A DNA stretch of 64,000 nt. Source: JAGQWW01 sp041392845 (GTDB lineage Bacteria > Bacteroidota > Bacteroidia > Chitinophagales > Saprospiraceae). This document shows positions 8,997-18,231 of this stretch, piece by piece. The notes under the pieces are model-generated. The model saw only the letters and a program-made list of their open reading frames with translations. It searched no databases and had not been told where the DNA came from. Location: NCBI GenBank assembly GCA_041392845.1, contig JAWKLG010000027.1, positions 1-64,000 of the forward strand, written 5' to 3'. The position numbers were made by a program, and so were the translations under genes. Numbering within the stretch: position 1 is the first letter of the stretch; the number at the start of each line of letters is the position of its first letter.

Positions 8997-9303
8997 TATT
9001 ATTTGTCAATTTAGAATGAATTAAATCTTACCATTTTAAAGAGATTTCGATTTAAGCAGAATGATTTGAATCTAAAAACGTAATTGTTTGAAATTCAAAT
9101 GCTTTTGTATTTCAATTCCTAATATTTTTGGTTCACGCGACGATCGCGAAGGTTAAGCGCAACGGACGCATCACAAAGATTTTAATGGGTTTTTACCTTT
9201 CATTCTTTTAACTTATTGTCATTGGGTGAAGGGGAGAGTTGTTTTATTATTTGTCAGTTTCGAATGAATTAAATCTTACCATTTTAAAGAGATTTCGATT
9301 TAA
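8997..9303. repeat. 59-bp direct repeats flanking a MITE-like fragment
   Basis: Two near-identical 59-bp copies lie at 8997-9055 and 9245-9303, differing at about three bases. Both contain gaatgaattaaatcttacca and run to gagatttcgatttaa. They are 248 bp apart and enclose an inverted copy of the 612-851 element. The rest of the 560-bp gap (8893-9455) shows no gene. Confidence 0.8.
9060..9228 (-). repeat. Partial MITE-like element, inverted
   Basis: In reverse orientation relative to 612-851, it carries tcctaatatttttggttcac, then gcgaaggttaagcgcaacgg, and ends with an inverted-end-like sequence near 9206-9227 (cttttaacttattgtcattg). The ggcgggtc hairpin half is missing or unrecognisable. Confidence 0.6.
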
Positions 9304-9455
9304 ATAGGATTTCTTCAAACAGTTTTGATGCACTTAGTGTTCTAAAGTTAATAAGTTTCAATCTTGCATATTCCTGGAGCCTGGCTTGATTGATTGGAAA
9401 GTTTATTAAGGTCCTTTTACAGGTTTTCAGTCATCGAATAAAAATATAAGCATTA

Positions 9456-10418
9456 ATGAATTGCATCAAACTCGGCCTCACCAGTCTTGAGGTCTCACCT
9501 ATCGTATTAGGCGGAAATGTATTTGGATGGACCCTTGATGAAAAAGAGTCATTTGAAATCCTGGATGAGTGGTTCGACATGGGATTTAATACCATTGATA
9601 CTGCCAATATTTATTCCAGATGGGCTCAGGGGAATCAAGGAGGAGAATCTGAGATCATCATTGGCAATTGGATGAAGCGTAGAGGAAACCGCAATAAAAT
9701 AAATATCATTACCAAAGTCGGTGGGGATATGGGACATGGCAAGAATTTGAACCGTTCCAATATCTTAGATGCAGTTGAAGGCTCTTTAAAAAGATTAAAA
9801 ACCGACAGAATCGACCTGTATCTTTCTCATTTTGATGATGAAAATACTCCTGTTGAAGAGACCCTGGAAGCTTACGATGTGCTCATCAAATCAGGAAAGG
9901 TAAGTTTTGTTGGGGCCTCCAACTATAGTCCAGAACGATTAAAAGCATCACTGGAATCAAGTCGTAATCAATCGCTGCCTCGCTATCAGGTTTACCAGCC
10001 GGAATATAATTTGTTTGATAGAGAGGGTTTTGAAAACGGTGAAGCCGATCTATGCAAGAATGAAAAGGTGGCGGTAATCAGCTATTATTCCCTGGCCAGT
10101 GGCTTTTTAACCGGTAAATACAGGAGTAGCTCAGATAAAGACAAAAGTGTAAGAGGAGGGGGAATGGATAAATATATGACAGAAAGAGGATTCAATATTT
10201 TGAATTCGCTTGACAGAATCAGCATCAATCACAATATCAGTCAAGCCGCAGTTGCACTGGCCTGGTTGATGGAAAATCCATTGGTGGCAGCACCGATTGC
10301 CAGTGCTACCAAAGCCCATCATTTAAAAGCATTTGAAGAAGCTACACAGGTAAACCTTTTTAAAGAAGATATTGAAGTGCTGAATGAAGCATCCCAATAT
10401 GTAAAGGTGGCGGTTTGA
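9456..10418 (+). CDS. Aldo/keto reductase
   Basis: A 320-aa TIM-barrel oxidoreductase. The N-terminus (LGGNVFGWTLDEKESFEIL), the catalytic-Asp region GFNTIDTANIYSRW (Asp and Tyr of the AKR tetrad), DLYLSHFDDENTPVEETL and the NADPH-binding end APIASATKAHHLKAF identify the family. It belongs to the open AKR11/YajO-like group. Substrate is likely a small aldehyde or keto-sugar, not determinable here. It is cytosolic with no signal peptide. It stands alone and converges on the TlpA-like gene, with a bidirectional hairpin between them. Confidence 0.9.
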   Translation: MNCIKLGLTSLEVSPIVLGGNVFGWTLDEKESFEILDEWFDMGFNTIDTANIYSRWAQGNQGGESEIIIGNWMKRRGNRNKINIITKVGGDMGHGKNLNRSNILDAVEGSLKRLKTDRIDLYLSHFDDENTPVEETLEAYDVLIKSGKVSFVGASNYSPERLKASLESSRNQSLPRYQVYQPEYNLFDREGFENGEADLCKNEKVAVISYYSLASGFLTGKYRSSSDKDKSVRGGGMDKYMTERGFNILNSLDRISINHNISQAAVALAWLMENPLVAAPIASATKAHHLKAFEEATQVNLFKEDIEVLNEASQYVKVAV

Positions 10419-10423
10419 TAAAT

Positions 10424-10463
10424 AAAATGAGGCGTACAGTAATATTTGTGTATGCCTCATTTT
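10424..10463. terminator. Bidirectional terminator between convergent genes
   Basis: A 15-bp stem (aaaatgaggcgtaca / tgtatgcctcatttt) with one G-T wobble and a 10-nt loop. A-rich and T-rich flanks let it serve both strands. It lies between stops at 10418 and 10467. Confidence 0.85.
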
Positions 10464-10466
10464 GCC

Positions 10467-11030
10467 TTATAAGCACTCATTGATCATCCTGGTCAACTTT
10501 TCTTTAATTTCCTTGCTTGCTATCTCTGTTTCAGAATTCCCGCCCGTAAAAATTTTATAGATGGTTCCTTTTTTATTGACAATGATGGTACAGGGAAATC
10601 CCCATCCACTTTTAAAAGTCTTTTTGATGATGTCACTGGCTCCTGGTATGATTTCAAATTGAAATTCATGTTTCGGAAAGAATTGTTCTTCCAGAGAGGG
10701 CATCTCGTCTGTAGTAAACGAAATGAATTTGACTTTATCATTGTCTTTGTAGGCATCCACTACCTCATTCATTCCGGGCATTTCAGCCAGGCAAGGATGG
10801 CAATACATGAACCAAAAATGAATAACGGCTACCTTGCCTTTAATGTCATCATTTGAAATGGTATCGCCATGAATGGTTACGCCTTTGAAATTTGGAATTC
10901 GTGCACCTTCCATACATCTTTTGGAGTTGGAAGCATCTTTACATTTTTCCATTGCCAGGTAGTAGTTTTCCTGGGCATTCGACAGTGATGGAAACGTGAG
11001 TAAAAATATTAGAGATAGTAAAGTTTTCAT
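10467..11030 (-). CDS. Exported TlpA/ResA-like thioredoxin-fold protein
   Basis: A 187-aa protein from the chosen start at 11030, which opens with the signal peptide MKTLLSLIFLLTFPSLSNAQ; a longer frame to 11069 adds an unlikely N-terminal tail. The thioredoxin motif is YCHPC (Cys77 and Cys80), followed by LAEMPGMNEVVDAYK and the cis-Pro region FPCTIIVNKKG. Such proteins reduce disulfides or deliver reductant in the periplasm. Extra Cys residues near the mature N-terminus (KCKDASNSKRCMEG) are unusual and may be a second redox pair. Confidence 0.8.
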   Translation of the reverse strand: MKTLLSLIFLLTFPSLSNAQENYYLAMEKCKDASNSKRCMEGARIPNFKGVTIHGDTISNDDIKGKVAVIHFWFMYCHPCLAEMPGMNEVVDAYKDNDKVKFISFTTDEMPSLEEQFFPKHEFQFEIIPGASDIIKKTFKSGWGFPCTIIVNKKGTIYKIFTGGNSETEIASKEIKEKLTRMINECL

Positions 11031-11077
11031 AGATGAAGTTTTTGATTTGAAACTTGCTTGAGTTGACAATTTTTCTC

Positions 11078-11668
11078 CTATTTCCTTTTTAAAGCTGTAA
11101 GGTTATTCACCAGGTTTTCGTAATCAGAAGCAGTTATTATTCCGTTGATTTTCAACCAATGAAAATTTTGGCATTGGGTTTCAAATGGGAGGTTTTTATC
11201 AGGAATTCCGTAGGCATTTTTAAAAAAGTTGTCAGAGGCCTGAAAGATTTCATTGATAAAACTATCGACTTTTTCTTGAGTATATTTATTCGAGTACAGA
11301 ACAATTGGTTCTTCTGTTGTTGGAATGATAATTTCTTTTTCTTTTATAATATATCTGCTTACCAAGATGTACAGGAGGGTCAGGATAAACAAATAGATAA
11401 CTCCAAAGTCACCGAAAACACCTAAAAATAAAATGTTTTTGAAAATTACATCTGGAATCATCCAATAAAATGCAAAGCAAAAAACAATCATTAATTTGAT
11501 TGAAAAGGAGGTGCTTTTTTCAGAACACTTTTTAATCTCAGAAAGTGGTATGATGCGTTCCCTGTTTCCTGAAATAAAATCCCTGGAATCAATTCTAAGT
11601 TCCTTATCACTTATTTCCAGGGTATTGCTTCCCAAAAAAAAGCGTTGTTTTAATCGTTTAATTTCCAT
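11078..11668 (-). CDS. Hypothetical protein with two membrane segments
   Basis: A 196-aa protein. Residues 1-55 look like a PH-like beta sheet (NTLEISDKELRIDSRDF). Two hydrophobic helices follow (about 56-77 and 88-108), then a soluble C-terminal domain ending ENLVNNLTALKRK. The layout resembles membrane-anchored PH-domain proteins, but similarity is too weak to name it. It lies 9 bp from the nominal 5' extension of the TlpA-like gene and may be cotranscribed with it. Confidence 0.55.
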   Translation of the reverse strand: MEIKRLKQRFFLGSNTLEISDKELRIDSRDFISGNRERIIPLSEIKKCSEKSTSFSIKLMIVFCFAFYWMIPDVIFKNILFLGVFGDFGVIYLFILTLLYILVSRYIIKEKEIIIPTTEEPIVLYSNKYTQEKVDSFINEIFQASDNFFKNAYGIPDKNLPFETQCQNFHWLKINGIITASDYENLVNNLTALKRK

Positions 11669-11702
11669 TAAGCGTTTTTAAGACTATTGTAAAGACGTTT
11701 AA

Positions 11703-12554
11703 TTATTTCATTTCAAGTATTTTTTCCTTCCCTTCTTGTTTTTCAAGCAAATCACCCGAAGCAAGGATTTCAAACCATACTTCACCCTGTTTGTAAAGAT
11801 AATATCGATTGGGAAATTCTTCTTTCAAAAATAAGACTTGAGGGAAATGACTTCCATCAGAATACAATCTTTGAAAATAATATTGTTGATCAGTTGCTTG
11901 GAAAATAATGATTGGGTCATCCAGAAATTCAACTTTAAATGGACTTCCATTTAAGTAGTAAGTTTTTGAATAGGATTTAGCTTGCCATATTCCTACTGTA
12001 ATCTTTTCTTCTTTTAAAAAATCCTCTTGTTGCTGGTAAATTGTTAGGAGCGAATCTAGGTCTATGGTATTTGAAAGATCAATTTTTAAACTTTTAAAAA
12101 TTTCTGAGAGCGGTTTGGATTTATTTCCATTGTCTGGAAAAACTCTTCCATACATGCTTTTTAAATAATAATCACGGAGGTCAAATTCGTCAATCCACTT
12201 CTTTTTATGGCCCGCTAAAATAATCCGAAATGTATAAAGGTCAACTTTCGGATATTTGTTGTGAATCCAAATCGTACTGATAATAGATGCCTCTGGACCT
12301 ATTGTCTTTGGGTCAGGATAACCAAAATGATTGAAATAGGAACAAGCTTTTATAAGGTTCAATTTGTCTAAACTGTCAACGGTGTTTGGGCCCCTGTAGG
12401 TTTGGTCTATTTCGTACATCTCTTTCCAAAAGGACTGATGGTCTTCGATAGATTGTAGAGATGCGATTTCAGCGTCAATTTTTCTGATGTCAGTTTGCCC
12501 CAGGGCTCCTAAGGCGAAGCCCAATAATGAAAGAATTAAGATTACAGTTTTCAT
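11703..12554 (-). CDS. Exported hypothetical protein
   Basis: A 283-aa protein with a signal peptide (MKTVILILSLLGFALGALGQ). The mature protein has no motif I recognise. It is mostly alpha-helical at the start (IRKIDAEIASLQSIEDHQSFW), with a beta-rich C-terminal half. Similar proteins of unknown function are common near Bacteroidota lipoprotein genes. It lies 4 bp downstream of the TPR gene at 12558, so the two likely form an operon. Confidence 0.6.
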   Translation of the reverse strand: MKTVILILSLLGFALGALGQTDIRKIDAEIASLQSIEDHQSFWKEMYEIDQTYRGPNTVDSLDKLNLIKACSYFNHFGYPDPKTIGPEASIISTIWIHNKYPKVDLYTFRIILAGHKKKWIDEFDLRDYYLKSMYGRVFPDNGNKSKPLSEIFKSLKIDLSNTIDLDSLLTIYQQQEDFLKEEKITVGIWQAKSYSKTYYLNGSPFKVEFLDDPIIIFQATDQQYYFQRLYSDGSHFPQVLFLKEEFPNRYYLYKQGEVWFEILASGDLLEKQEGKEKILEMK

Positions 12555-12557
12555 GTT

Positions 12558-13298
12558 TTATTTTCCATACTTTGCAACCAGTTCTTCAAATTTTCTTTTT
12601 AAATAATCATTCAATTTTGCATCGGGAGCAAGTGTTTTATTCTCATCAATAAGGTGTTTTACCCCTTCAGCATCATTCATAGCAGCATATAGTTCAATGC
12701 CAAAAAGGTTGTTGATGAAAACACGTCCAGCGTCTCCCTTTTCTTTCCAAAAATTAATGGTTTCCTGAAAAAGGTTTTTAGAATTGGTATAATCCTTTTC
12801 TTGAAAATAAACATTGGCCAGGTTGAATTTTGCGACATTGAGTCCCTCTTCAAATTCCAGAATCTGGTATAACTTCATAGCCTTTTGAATGGCTGTTTTC
12901 CCTTTTTCAAATTGCCCTAATTTTCCTTCCAGTAATCCTATGTATTTGTAAAGATTTGCTTGTTGCAAACTGTCATTGGCTTCCTGCCAAATTTGGAGTG
13001 ATTCATGTGCATAAATCAAAGCTGAATCCGGTTTTCCCAGATTTTCATCGTAGATGCCGGCAATATTCAGGTAGGTCAGACCTGCTTTTTTATAGTCTTT
13101 TTGATAAGCATACAGCTTTGCGACATTTTTGAAAGTAGGCAGTGCGTCTTCAGGACTTTTTTGATACAGGGTGTATCCATCCTTCTCTATTTTTTGGGCG
13201 GAATTAGATTCTACTGCTGTAGACTTTGGCTCTTGTCCCGTAACTTCAAATCCGGAAAGAATTACCAGCAAAAGCATGAATTTAAGTTGCTTCCTCAT
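12558..13298 (-). CDS. Exported TPR-repeat protein
   Basis: A 246-aa protein from the start at 13298, chosen because MRKQLKFMLLLVILSGFEVTG is a signal peptide; the longer frame to 13376 adds an unlikely leader. At least four tetratricopeptide-like helical pairs are visible (KDYKKAGLTYLNIAGIYDE, LYKYIGLLEGKLGQFEKGK, FNLANVYFQEKDYTNSKNLF). It probably acts as a periplasmic scaffold. It is the upstream gene of a two-gene unit with the exported hypothetical protein. Confidence 0.75.
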   Translation of the reverse strand: MRKQLKFMLLLVILSGFEVTGQEPKSTAVESNSAQKIEKDGYTLYQKSPEDALPTFKNVAKLYAYQKDYKKAGLTYLNIAGIYDENLGKPDSALIYAHESLQIWQEANDSLQQANLYKYIGLLEGKLGQFEKGKTAIQKAMKLYQILEFEEGLNVAKFNLANVYFQEKDYTNSKNLFQETINFWKEKGDAGRVFINNLFGIELYAAMNDAEGVKHLIDENKTLAPDAKLNDYLKRKFEELVAKYGK

Positions 13299-13375
13299 GG
13301 TATTTTCTTTTAAAAATAAGAAAAAGCACGGAAAGTAATATTTACGGCTTGCGATTGCATTCACAAAGTGGCACA

Positions 13376-13408
13376 ATTCGTAAACCGTAAATCGTAAACC
13401 GTAAATTA
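13376..13408. repeat. Heptamer array, CGTAAAC/CGTAAAT family
   Basis: Four units in register: cgtaaac, cgtaaat, cgtaaac, cgtaaat. Related arrays occur at 33430-33493, 46451-46480, 59407-59437 and 62970-62999. It sits between the TPR gene start and the stop of the gene at 13492. Confidence 0.75.
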
Positions 13409-13491
13409 TTCAGCCCCGCATTTTAATGCGGTGGTAGGTAGGTAAATCAATAAAAATCTACGGTTTTAACCTTATGAAAATTAAAAATTTT

Positions 13492-14430
13492 TTACCTCAC
13501 CAATCCCGACTCCTGGAGAATTTTCCTTATCCCCTCTTTATAATTCGTCACTTTGAAATCAGGGAATCTGTTTTTGAATTTTGTGGATTCGAAAATATTA
13601 TCAATGGCGTATCGGGGCAACAATTCGCTGGTTTCTTTGAGGTTTTTATTGAAAAGGGCAGCAATTTTCAGGTTGAAATTGCTCAAAACCTGATAGGGTA
13701 TCGGCCTACCCATTTGGTTTTCAATTTCCATCATCCATTCTTTGTAGGTCATTCGATCATCATCGCAGGGAAGGTGCCAGGTTTGCTGGTAAGCGTCCGG
13801 CGTGTTGGCTATCAGTGCCATGGCTTTGCTGGCATCAGGAGTCCAAATCAAGGTTCGTTTTACGTCATCACGAAGGAAGATCCTTGGTTTTTTTCCGTTT
13901 TTCAATCGGTCAAATATCAAGGCGTTGGTGATTCCCTTTGTTTTGCCCGGACCATAAAATTCAGGTGCCCGACAAATCGCAGCTTCGAGTTTGTTTTGTT
14001 CTATGGCATGGAGTAAGAGTTCGGCTGCAATTTTTTTGGCTTCACCTTTTTTGCCGGAAGGATTTAATGGGGTTTCTTCCGTTTGGATTTTAGCATCCTG
14101 TGGATAGGCATATGTGTTGTCAAAATAAGCCAGTTTGCATTGTTCTTTTTTACATGCTTCAATTACATTTTCCAGAATAACCGGCCAACCTTGCAACCAT
14201 GTCTGAGAATCGTACGGAAGTCCAACTGTCAAATAAACAATTTCTGAACCAGCAACTGCTTTTTGAACGGCATCAGGATTCATCAAGTCTGCCTTTAATA
14301 ATTCATCACCTTCATTTACTTGTTTGGGATTTCGACCTACCAGTCTAATTCTTCCTTTATAATTAGAATGAAGTTCTTTTGCCAATTCTTCTCCAATGAT
14401 TCCATTGGCGCCTAGTATGGTATGAAGCAT
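13492..14430 (-). CDS. NAD(P)-dependent epimerase/dehydratase family protein (extended SDR)
   Basis: A 312-aa cytosolic protein. The Rossmann motif is GANGIIGEE (residues 8-16, G-x-x-G-x-x-G type), followed by RLVGRNP at the end of beta2. The region YLTVGLPYDSQTW and the later YGPGKTKGITNALIF fit extended SDRs acting on nucleotide-sugar-like or unknown substrates. The classical YxxxK catalytic pair is not obvious, so it may be an atypical, NmrA-like member. Long antisense frames across it are shadows. Confidence 0.8.
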   Translation of the reverse strand: MLHTILGANGIIGEELAKELHSNYKGRIRLVGRNPKQVNEGDELLKADLMNPDAVQKAVAGSEIVYLTVGLPYDSQTWLQGWPVILENVIEACKKEQCKLAYFDNTYAYPQDAKIQTEETPLNPSGKKGEAKKIAAELLLHAIEQNKLEAAICRAPEFYGPGKTKGITNALIFDRLKNGKKPRIFLRDDVKRTLIWTPDASKAMALIANTPDAYQQTWHLPCDDDRMTYKEWMMEIENQMGRPIPYQVLSNFNLKIAALFNKNLKETSELLPRYAIDNIFESTKFKNRFPDFKVTNYKEGIRKILQESGLVR

Positions 14431-14521
14431 GTTTTACTTTTCTATAAAAAAGGTTTTTTTATGAAAATGTTCTCTTTAAAAATGGTAAATGGTATTAAAG
14501 GCAAGAAATAGAGTTAGTAAC

Positions 14522-15463
14522 TTAATCTAAGGTAAATTGCTGCATCCAATCCCAATGCAATTTTGCAGCATACATCCAATGATTGTTTCCGTTTGGATAT
14601 GAATGGCCCAGTCCATTAACAAAAACCACATTATAGTTGCGGTAAGTGGAACCATCCAATGGATTATAGGTAGCAATCATAGCTGTGGATGTATCACCTG
14701 AAAGTGCATAATTTGGAGATAAACCAAAACTATTGATGGTAGTATTGACCGTCACCCCAACTCTTCTGGAAACCAGGACAGTATCAAATAGTGATAGCGA
14801 TATGGAAGGTCCGTCTACTCCCGGTCCCCAATCCATATTTCCAATTTGGAAAGTCATGGGCAGCTTTCGATGGGGAATAAAAGTTGTATCAACTGAAAAA
14901 CCGGAGGCATTCGCAACGATAGCTGCAAGTCTTTCACTAAGGAAAATGGAACATTTGGATGCCATTTGTCCCCCATTTGAAAATCCTTCCAAATAAATTC
15001 TTTTTTTATCGACTTTAAAATCCTCTTCAATTTCATCCAGCATTTTGTTTAAAAATAAAATATCATTCGGCTGAAATTCGTTGGGGCAATATTGCCATTC
15101 GGCAGGTTGAGAATTCCATTTGGTTATGGATTTTACCTCACCGTCAACGATGATACATGGTTTTAAGGAAGAGGGAAAAACTGCCAGGAAGTTCTCTGTT
15201 TCAGATAATTGAACCCAGCCGGAACCATTGTACATTTTGGCCCCATCACCACTGGTGCCATGTAACATGATTACAACCGGAAAATCAGTTTTGCCATCGT
15301 AGGATGCTGGAACATGAACCAGATATTCTCTTTGTTTGCCTTCAACTTCGATGTTGTAGATTGACTTTCCATAAATGATGGTAGGAATTGGTTTATCATT
15401 ATTTTTATTGCAGGAAAAGAAAAGAAAAGTCGAAATCAATGCTGGTAAAATGAGGTAGCGCAT
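14522..15463 (-). CDS. Lipoprotein PHB-depolymerase-like esterase
   Basis: A 313-aa protein with a lipobox (FLFFSC, lipid Cys at residue 18). The alpha/beta-hydrolase features are an oxyanion region VIMLHGTSGDGAKMY, nucleophile elbow GFSNGG and a distal FVNGLGHSYPNG carrying the catalytic His. This is the LpqC/poly(3-hydroxybutyrate) depolymerase family, which in Bacteroidota often includes feruloyl or acetyl xylan esterases. It is likely surface- or periplasm-exposed. It is transcribed alone, 91 bp from the start of the epimerase gene. Confidence 0.8.
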   Translation of the reverse strand: MRYLILPALISTFLFFSCNKNNDKPIPTIIYGKSIYNIEVEGKQREYLVHVPASYDGKTDFPVVIMLHGTSGDGAKMYNGSGWVQLSETENFLAVFPSSLKPCIIVDGEVKSITKWNSQPAEWQYCPNEFQPNDILFLNKMLDEIEEDFKVDKKRIYLEGFSNGGQMASKCSIFLSERLAAIVANASGFSVDTTFIPHRKLPMTFQIGNMDWGPGVDGPSISLSLFDTVLVSRRVGVTVNTTINSFGLSPNYALSGDTSTAMIATYNPLDGSTYRNYNVVFVNGLGHSYPNGNNHWMYAAKLHWDWMQQFTLD

Positions 15464-15600
15464 GGAAATAAAGTTTAAAAATTAAACCATGAAAATTGCC
15501 CTCAAATCGTAACTACAAAACCAGTATTGAAGGTAAGTAGAAAACTGATGTTTTTTCCTAAAATCTCAACAGCTATATCAAATTATTGTATTTGCTTTTT

Positions 15601-16266
15601 TTAGATCAAAACTCGCAAATTCAAACCCAGGAATAGATACATAGGAGAACTAATATCAAAAGTATTCACCTGAATTTTATTGAATCCGAAAATGAAAACC
15701 GGTTCAATATTTAATTTCGCCTCTTTAAAAATTGGGTTTTCCCAACCAACAAAAACCTGCACAGACGGCCAGCTCTTTTGTGACGTTGCACTTCCCGTGG
15801 CTAAATCATTCTCAGTTCCATTTTCATGTATTATTTTGGATGATGACTGTTCATCCAGTTTAAAATTCCAAGCCAATCCTCCTCCTCCATAAAGTTTTGA
15901 ATGAAAGTTTATACCTGCTTCTAATGGCAATACAAGATGATGAACCGGGCCTTTGGTTTCTATGATGGCTGCTCCTGTTGCAAATTGCAATCCTTCAATC
16001 TTTGATCGAAACTCATTGATTTGATAGGTTACGCCGGACCTTAAGAATATTTTATCTTTTAGAGTGAATTTAAATTGGATTCCGGCGCCAAACCCAGTAC
16101 TCAACTGCCCTTTTCCTTCAAAACTTGGCATTTGAGAAACTTCACTTTCTAAGATAATTGTACGGTTAATTCCTCCATTCAAATGAATCCCAAAATCAAA
16201 CTTTGACTGGGCAAATAAGAAAAAGGGAAATACCAAAAGCAGGGAAGTTTGAATTAGTCTATTCAT
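15601..16266 (-). CDS. Outer-membrane beta-barrel protein
   Basis: A 221-aa protein with a signal peptide (MNRLIQTSLLLVFPFFLFAQ). The mature sequence is a series of amphipathic strands with glycine turns (FDFGIHLNGGINRTI, GFGAGIQFKFTL, FLRSGVTYQI). It ends MYLFLGLNLRVLI, the aromatic/Leu terminal strand typical of PorT/OmpW-like barrels of Bacteroidota. Function is unknown. It is followed in the same direction by the cyclase gene's far end, with a 50-bp gap between 16266 and 16317. Confidence 0.75.
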   Translation of the reverse strand: MNRLIQTSLLLVFPFFLFAQSKFDFGIHLNGGINRTIILESEVSQMPSFEGKGQLSTGFGAGIQFKFTLKDKIFLRSGVTYQINEFRSKIEGLQFATGAAIIETKGPVHHLVLPLEAGINFHSKLYGGGGLAWNFKLDEQSSSKIIHENGTENDLATGSATSQKSWPSVQVFVGWENPIFKEAKLNIEPVFIFGFNKIQVNTFDISSPMYLFLGLNLRVLI

Positions 16267-16316
16267 ATACTATTTTGAAAGGAATCAGTGAATTGCCTGC
16301 AAAATAATGAATTCTT

Positions 16317-18179
16317 TTATCCTTCCTCCACAAAATACATATCCAGCTCGCCTTTGTTTTTTGCCTGAATTTTTCCGCGATAGGAACATTTAAAATGCTC
16401 CTTTACTTTTTCAAAGGTAGATTGAGAAATATTGATTTTTCCGGGTTCAGAATTTTGTTCCATTCTTGCAGCAGTGTTAACCGTATCACCCCAAATATCG
16501 TAGGCAAATTTTTTGGTTCCAACGATTCCTGCTACTACCGGCCCGGTATGAATTCCTATTCGTAATTGCCAGCCAGCGGTTTTTTCAGCCATGACTTTTT
16601 GCATTTCAAGTGCAGCTTTAACCACTTTTTGGGCATGGTCGGGATCGCTTGTCGGCATGCCACCTACGCACATGTAGGCATCACCGATGGTTTTGATTTT
16701 CTCTAGTCCACTATTCGTAATGATTGTATCAAAGGCTTTGAAATAATCATCTAAAATGGCAACTAATTCATCTGCCGGCATATTTTCTGAATAAGTGGTA
16801 AATCCTTTGAAATCGCTAAAAAGTACTGTAACATCCTCAAATTTTCTGGCTGCAGCTTTACCCTTTTCCTTAAGCTCTGCCGCCACGTTTTCGGGCAAAA
16901 TATTGAGCAGTAATTTATCCGAAAGCTTTCTGGCTTCATCTGTTTTTCGTTTTTGTCGAAGTATCAAACCTCCGGCACCCAGAGCCAATAATAATCCGGC
17001 AATCAGGCCATACATTTGAAAGGTTTTCCTTCTGTTTTCAGCTTCGGTTTTTGCAATCTCCGTTTTGGAAGCTTCAAGTTCCAATCTTTGATCCAACCTG
17101 AGCTGTCTTAAGGATTTATCTTTATTAAAAATACTATCCTGTACCAGGACCGTAGAATCCATATAAAGTGCAGCCGTTTTCCAGTCTCCCTTGGCTCTTG
17201 CAATTTCGCTCATGAGCGGATAAACCGCTTTTTTCTTAGGAAAAGAGATATTGCTGTTTACCAACATAATGGCCGAATCAAGTTGCCGGGAGGCAGATTC
17301 TACATCTCCTTTTTTTAAACTCAAACGAGCTATTTCAATCAATGCACCTGAGGCCGAAGCCTTTGAATTTCTTCCAAGGCTGATTTTTTCATCAATTCTG
17401 AGCAAACGAATTCCTTCATCCAGGTTTCCGCGTTTGATTTGTATGCCTCCGAGATTGCCATTGAGGGTGCCAATCCAAACTTTTGCATTGGCCTTTTCTG
17501 CATAATCCAAAGCAAGATGGAAACATTTTTCTGCTTCATCGAGATTCCCTTGGATGAGGTAGGTTAGTCCTAAGGTATTATTGAGTCTGATATTTGGATG
17601 GAGGGGATCCCAGGGATTGTTGATGGTTTGCGCTTCAGAAAAAAACTTTCGGGCTGTAGGAAAGTCATTGAGATAAAAATATCGTTCTCCTAGTTTGTAA
17701 AATATTTCCTTCTTTTCAAAGAAGTCATTATCGGGAATTTCTTTTGCAATGGTATAGGCAGCTTCGTAGCTTTGGATGGACTTTGATATTTCATGTTCTC
17801 TTTCCCAATAATATTCTCCCAATTCAAAATAGCAAAGGGCTTTGATTTGAGGAAAATCTTCATGCGCTGCATCCTCAATGAGTTTCTGAAAACCTGAAAC
17901 TACCAATTCGTGGTTTGCATTCCTTTTATCAGACAGCCTGAAAAGTTTCAGGCAACGTAATTCAAGCAGCATCCTTTTTTGATGGTGCTTTCTGGCAAAA
18001 TCTTCGATTACTGCCAGATTATTAACCATTTCTACTGAATCCTGATCATTATTAATTCGCGGAAAAGCTTTTTTCAATGCCAGGTAACGGTCACTGAAAC
18101 TCATTTCCAACAAGCTGTCAGCTTGGGCGAAACCAAAATGAAAGGAAAAAGAAAATATGCAAAGGAGCATCCAACGCAT
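16317..18179 (-). CDS. TPR-coupled class III adenylate cyclase
   Basis: A 620-aa protein: signal peptide (1-20), periplasmic TPR repeats (about 90-340), a coiled linker, one membrane helix (about 390-407) and a cytosolic class III cyclase domain (about 440-615). Catalytic residues are intact: metal-binding Asp456 (VLFSDFKGF) and Asp500 (KTIGDAYM), adenine-specifying Lys496 and Asp561 (YDIWGDTVN), transition-state Asn568 and Arg572. The Lys/Asp pair predicts cAMP rather than cGMP. The design suggests a periplasmic protein-interaction or ligand signal converted to cAMP. No cyclic-nucleotide receptor is nearby. Confidence 0.9.
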   Translation of the reverse strand: MRWMLLCIFSFSFHFGFAQADSLLEMSFSDRYLALKKAFPRINNDQDSVEMVNNLAVIEDFARKHHQKRMLLELRCLKLFRLSDKRNANHELVVSGFQKLIEDAAHEDFPQIKALCYFELGEYYWEREHEISKSIQSYEAAYTIAKEIPDNDFFEKKEIFYKLGERYFYLNDFPTARKFFSEAQTINNPWDPLHPNIRLNNTLGLTYLIQGNLDEAEKCFHLALDYAEKANAKVWIGTLNGNLGGIQIKRGNLDEGIRLLRIDEKISLGRNSKASASGALIEIARLSLKKGDVESASRQLDSAIMLVNSNISFPKKKAVYPLMSEIARAKGDWKTAALYMDSTVLVQDSIFNKDKSLRQLRLDQRLELEASKTEIAKTEAENRRKTFQMYGLIAGLLLALGAGGLILRQKRKTDEARKLSDKLLLNILPENVAAELKEKGKAAARKFEDVTVLFSDFKGFTTYSENMPADELVAILDDYFKAFDTIITNSGLEKIKTIGDAYMCVGGMPTSDPDHAQKVVKAALEMQKVMAEKTAGWQLRIGIHTGPVVAGIVGTKKFAYDIWGDTVNTAARMEQNSEPGKINISQSTFEKVKEHFKCSYRGKIQAKNKGELDMYFVEEG

Positions 18180-18231
18180 AAATGTGGGTGGTGTTTAGGT
18201 GTGATGCTAAGATAAAAAAAGTTGAGGAAGG

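Noticed and set aside
13474..14016. A 180-aa plus-strand frame
   Set aside because: It is antisense to a well-supported epimerase gene and has no recognisable features.
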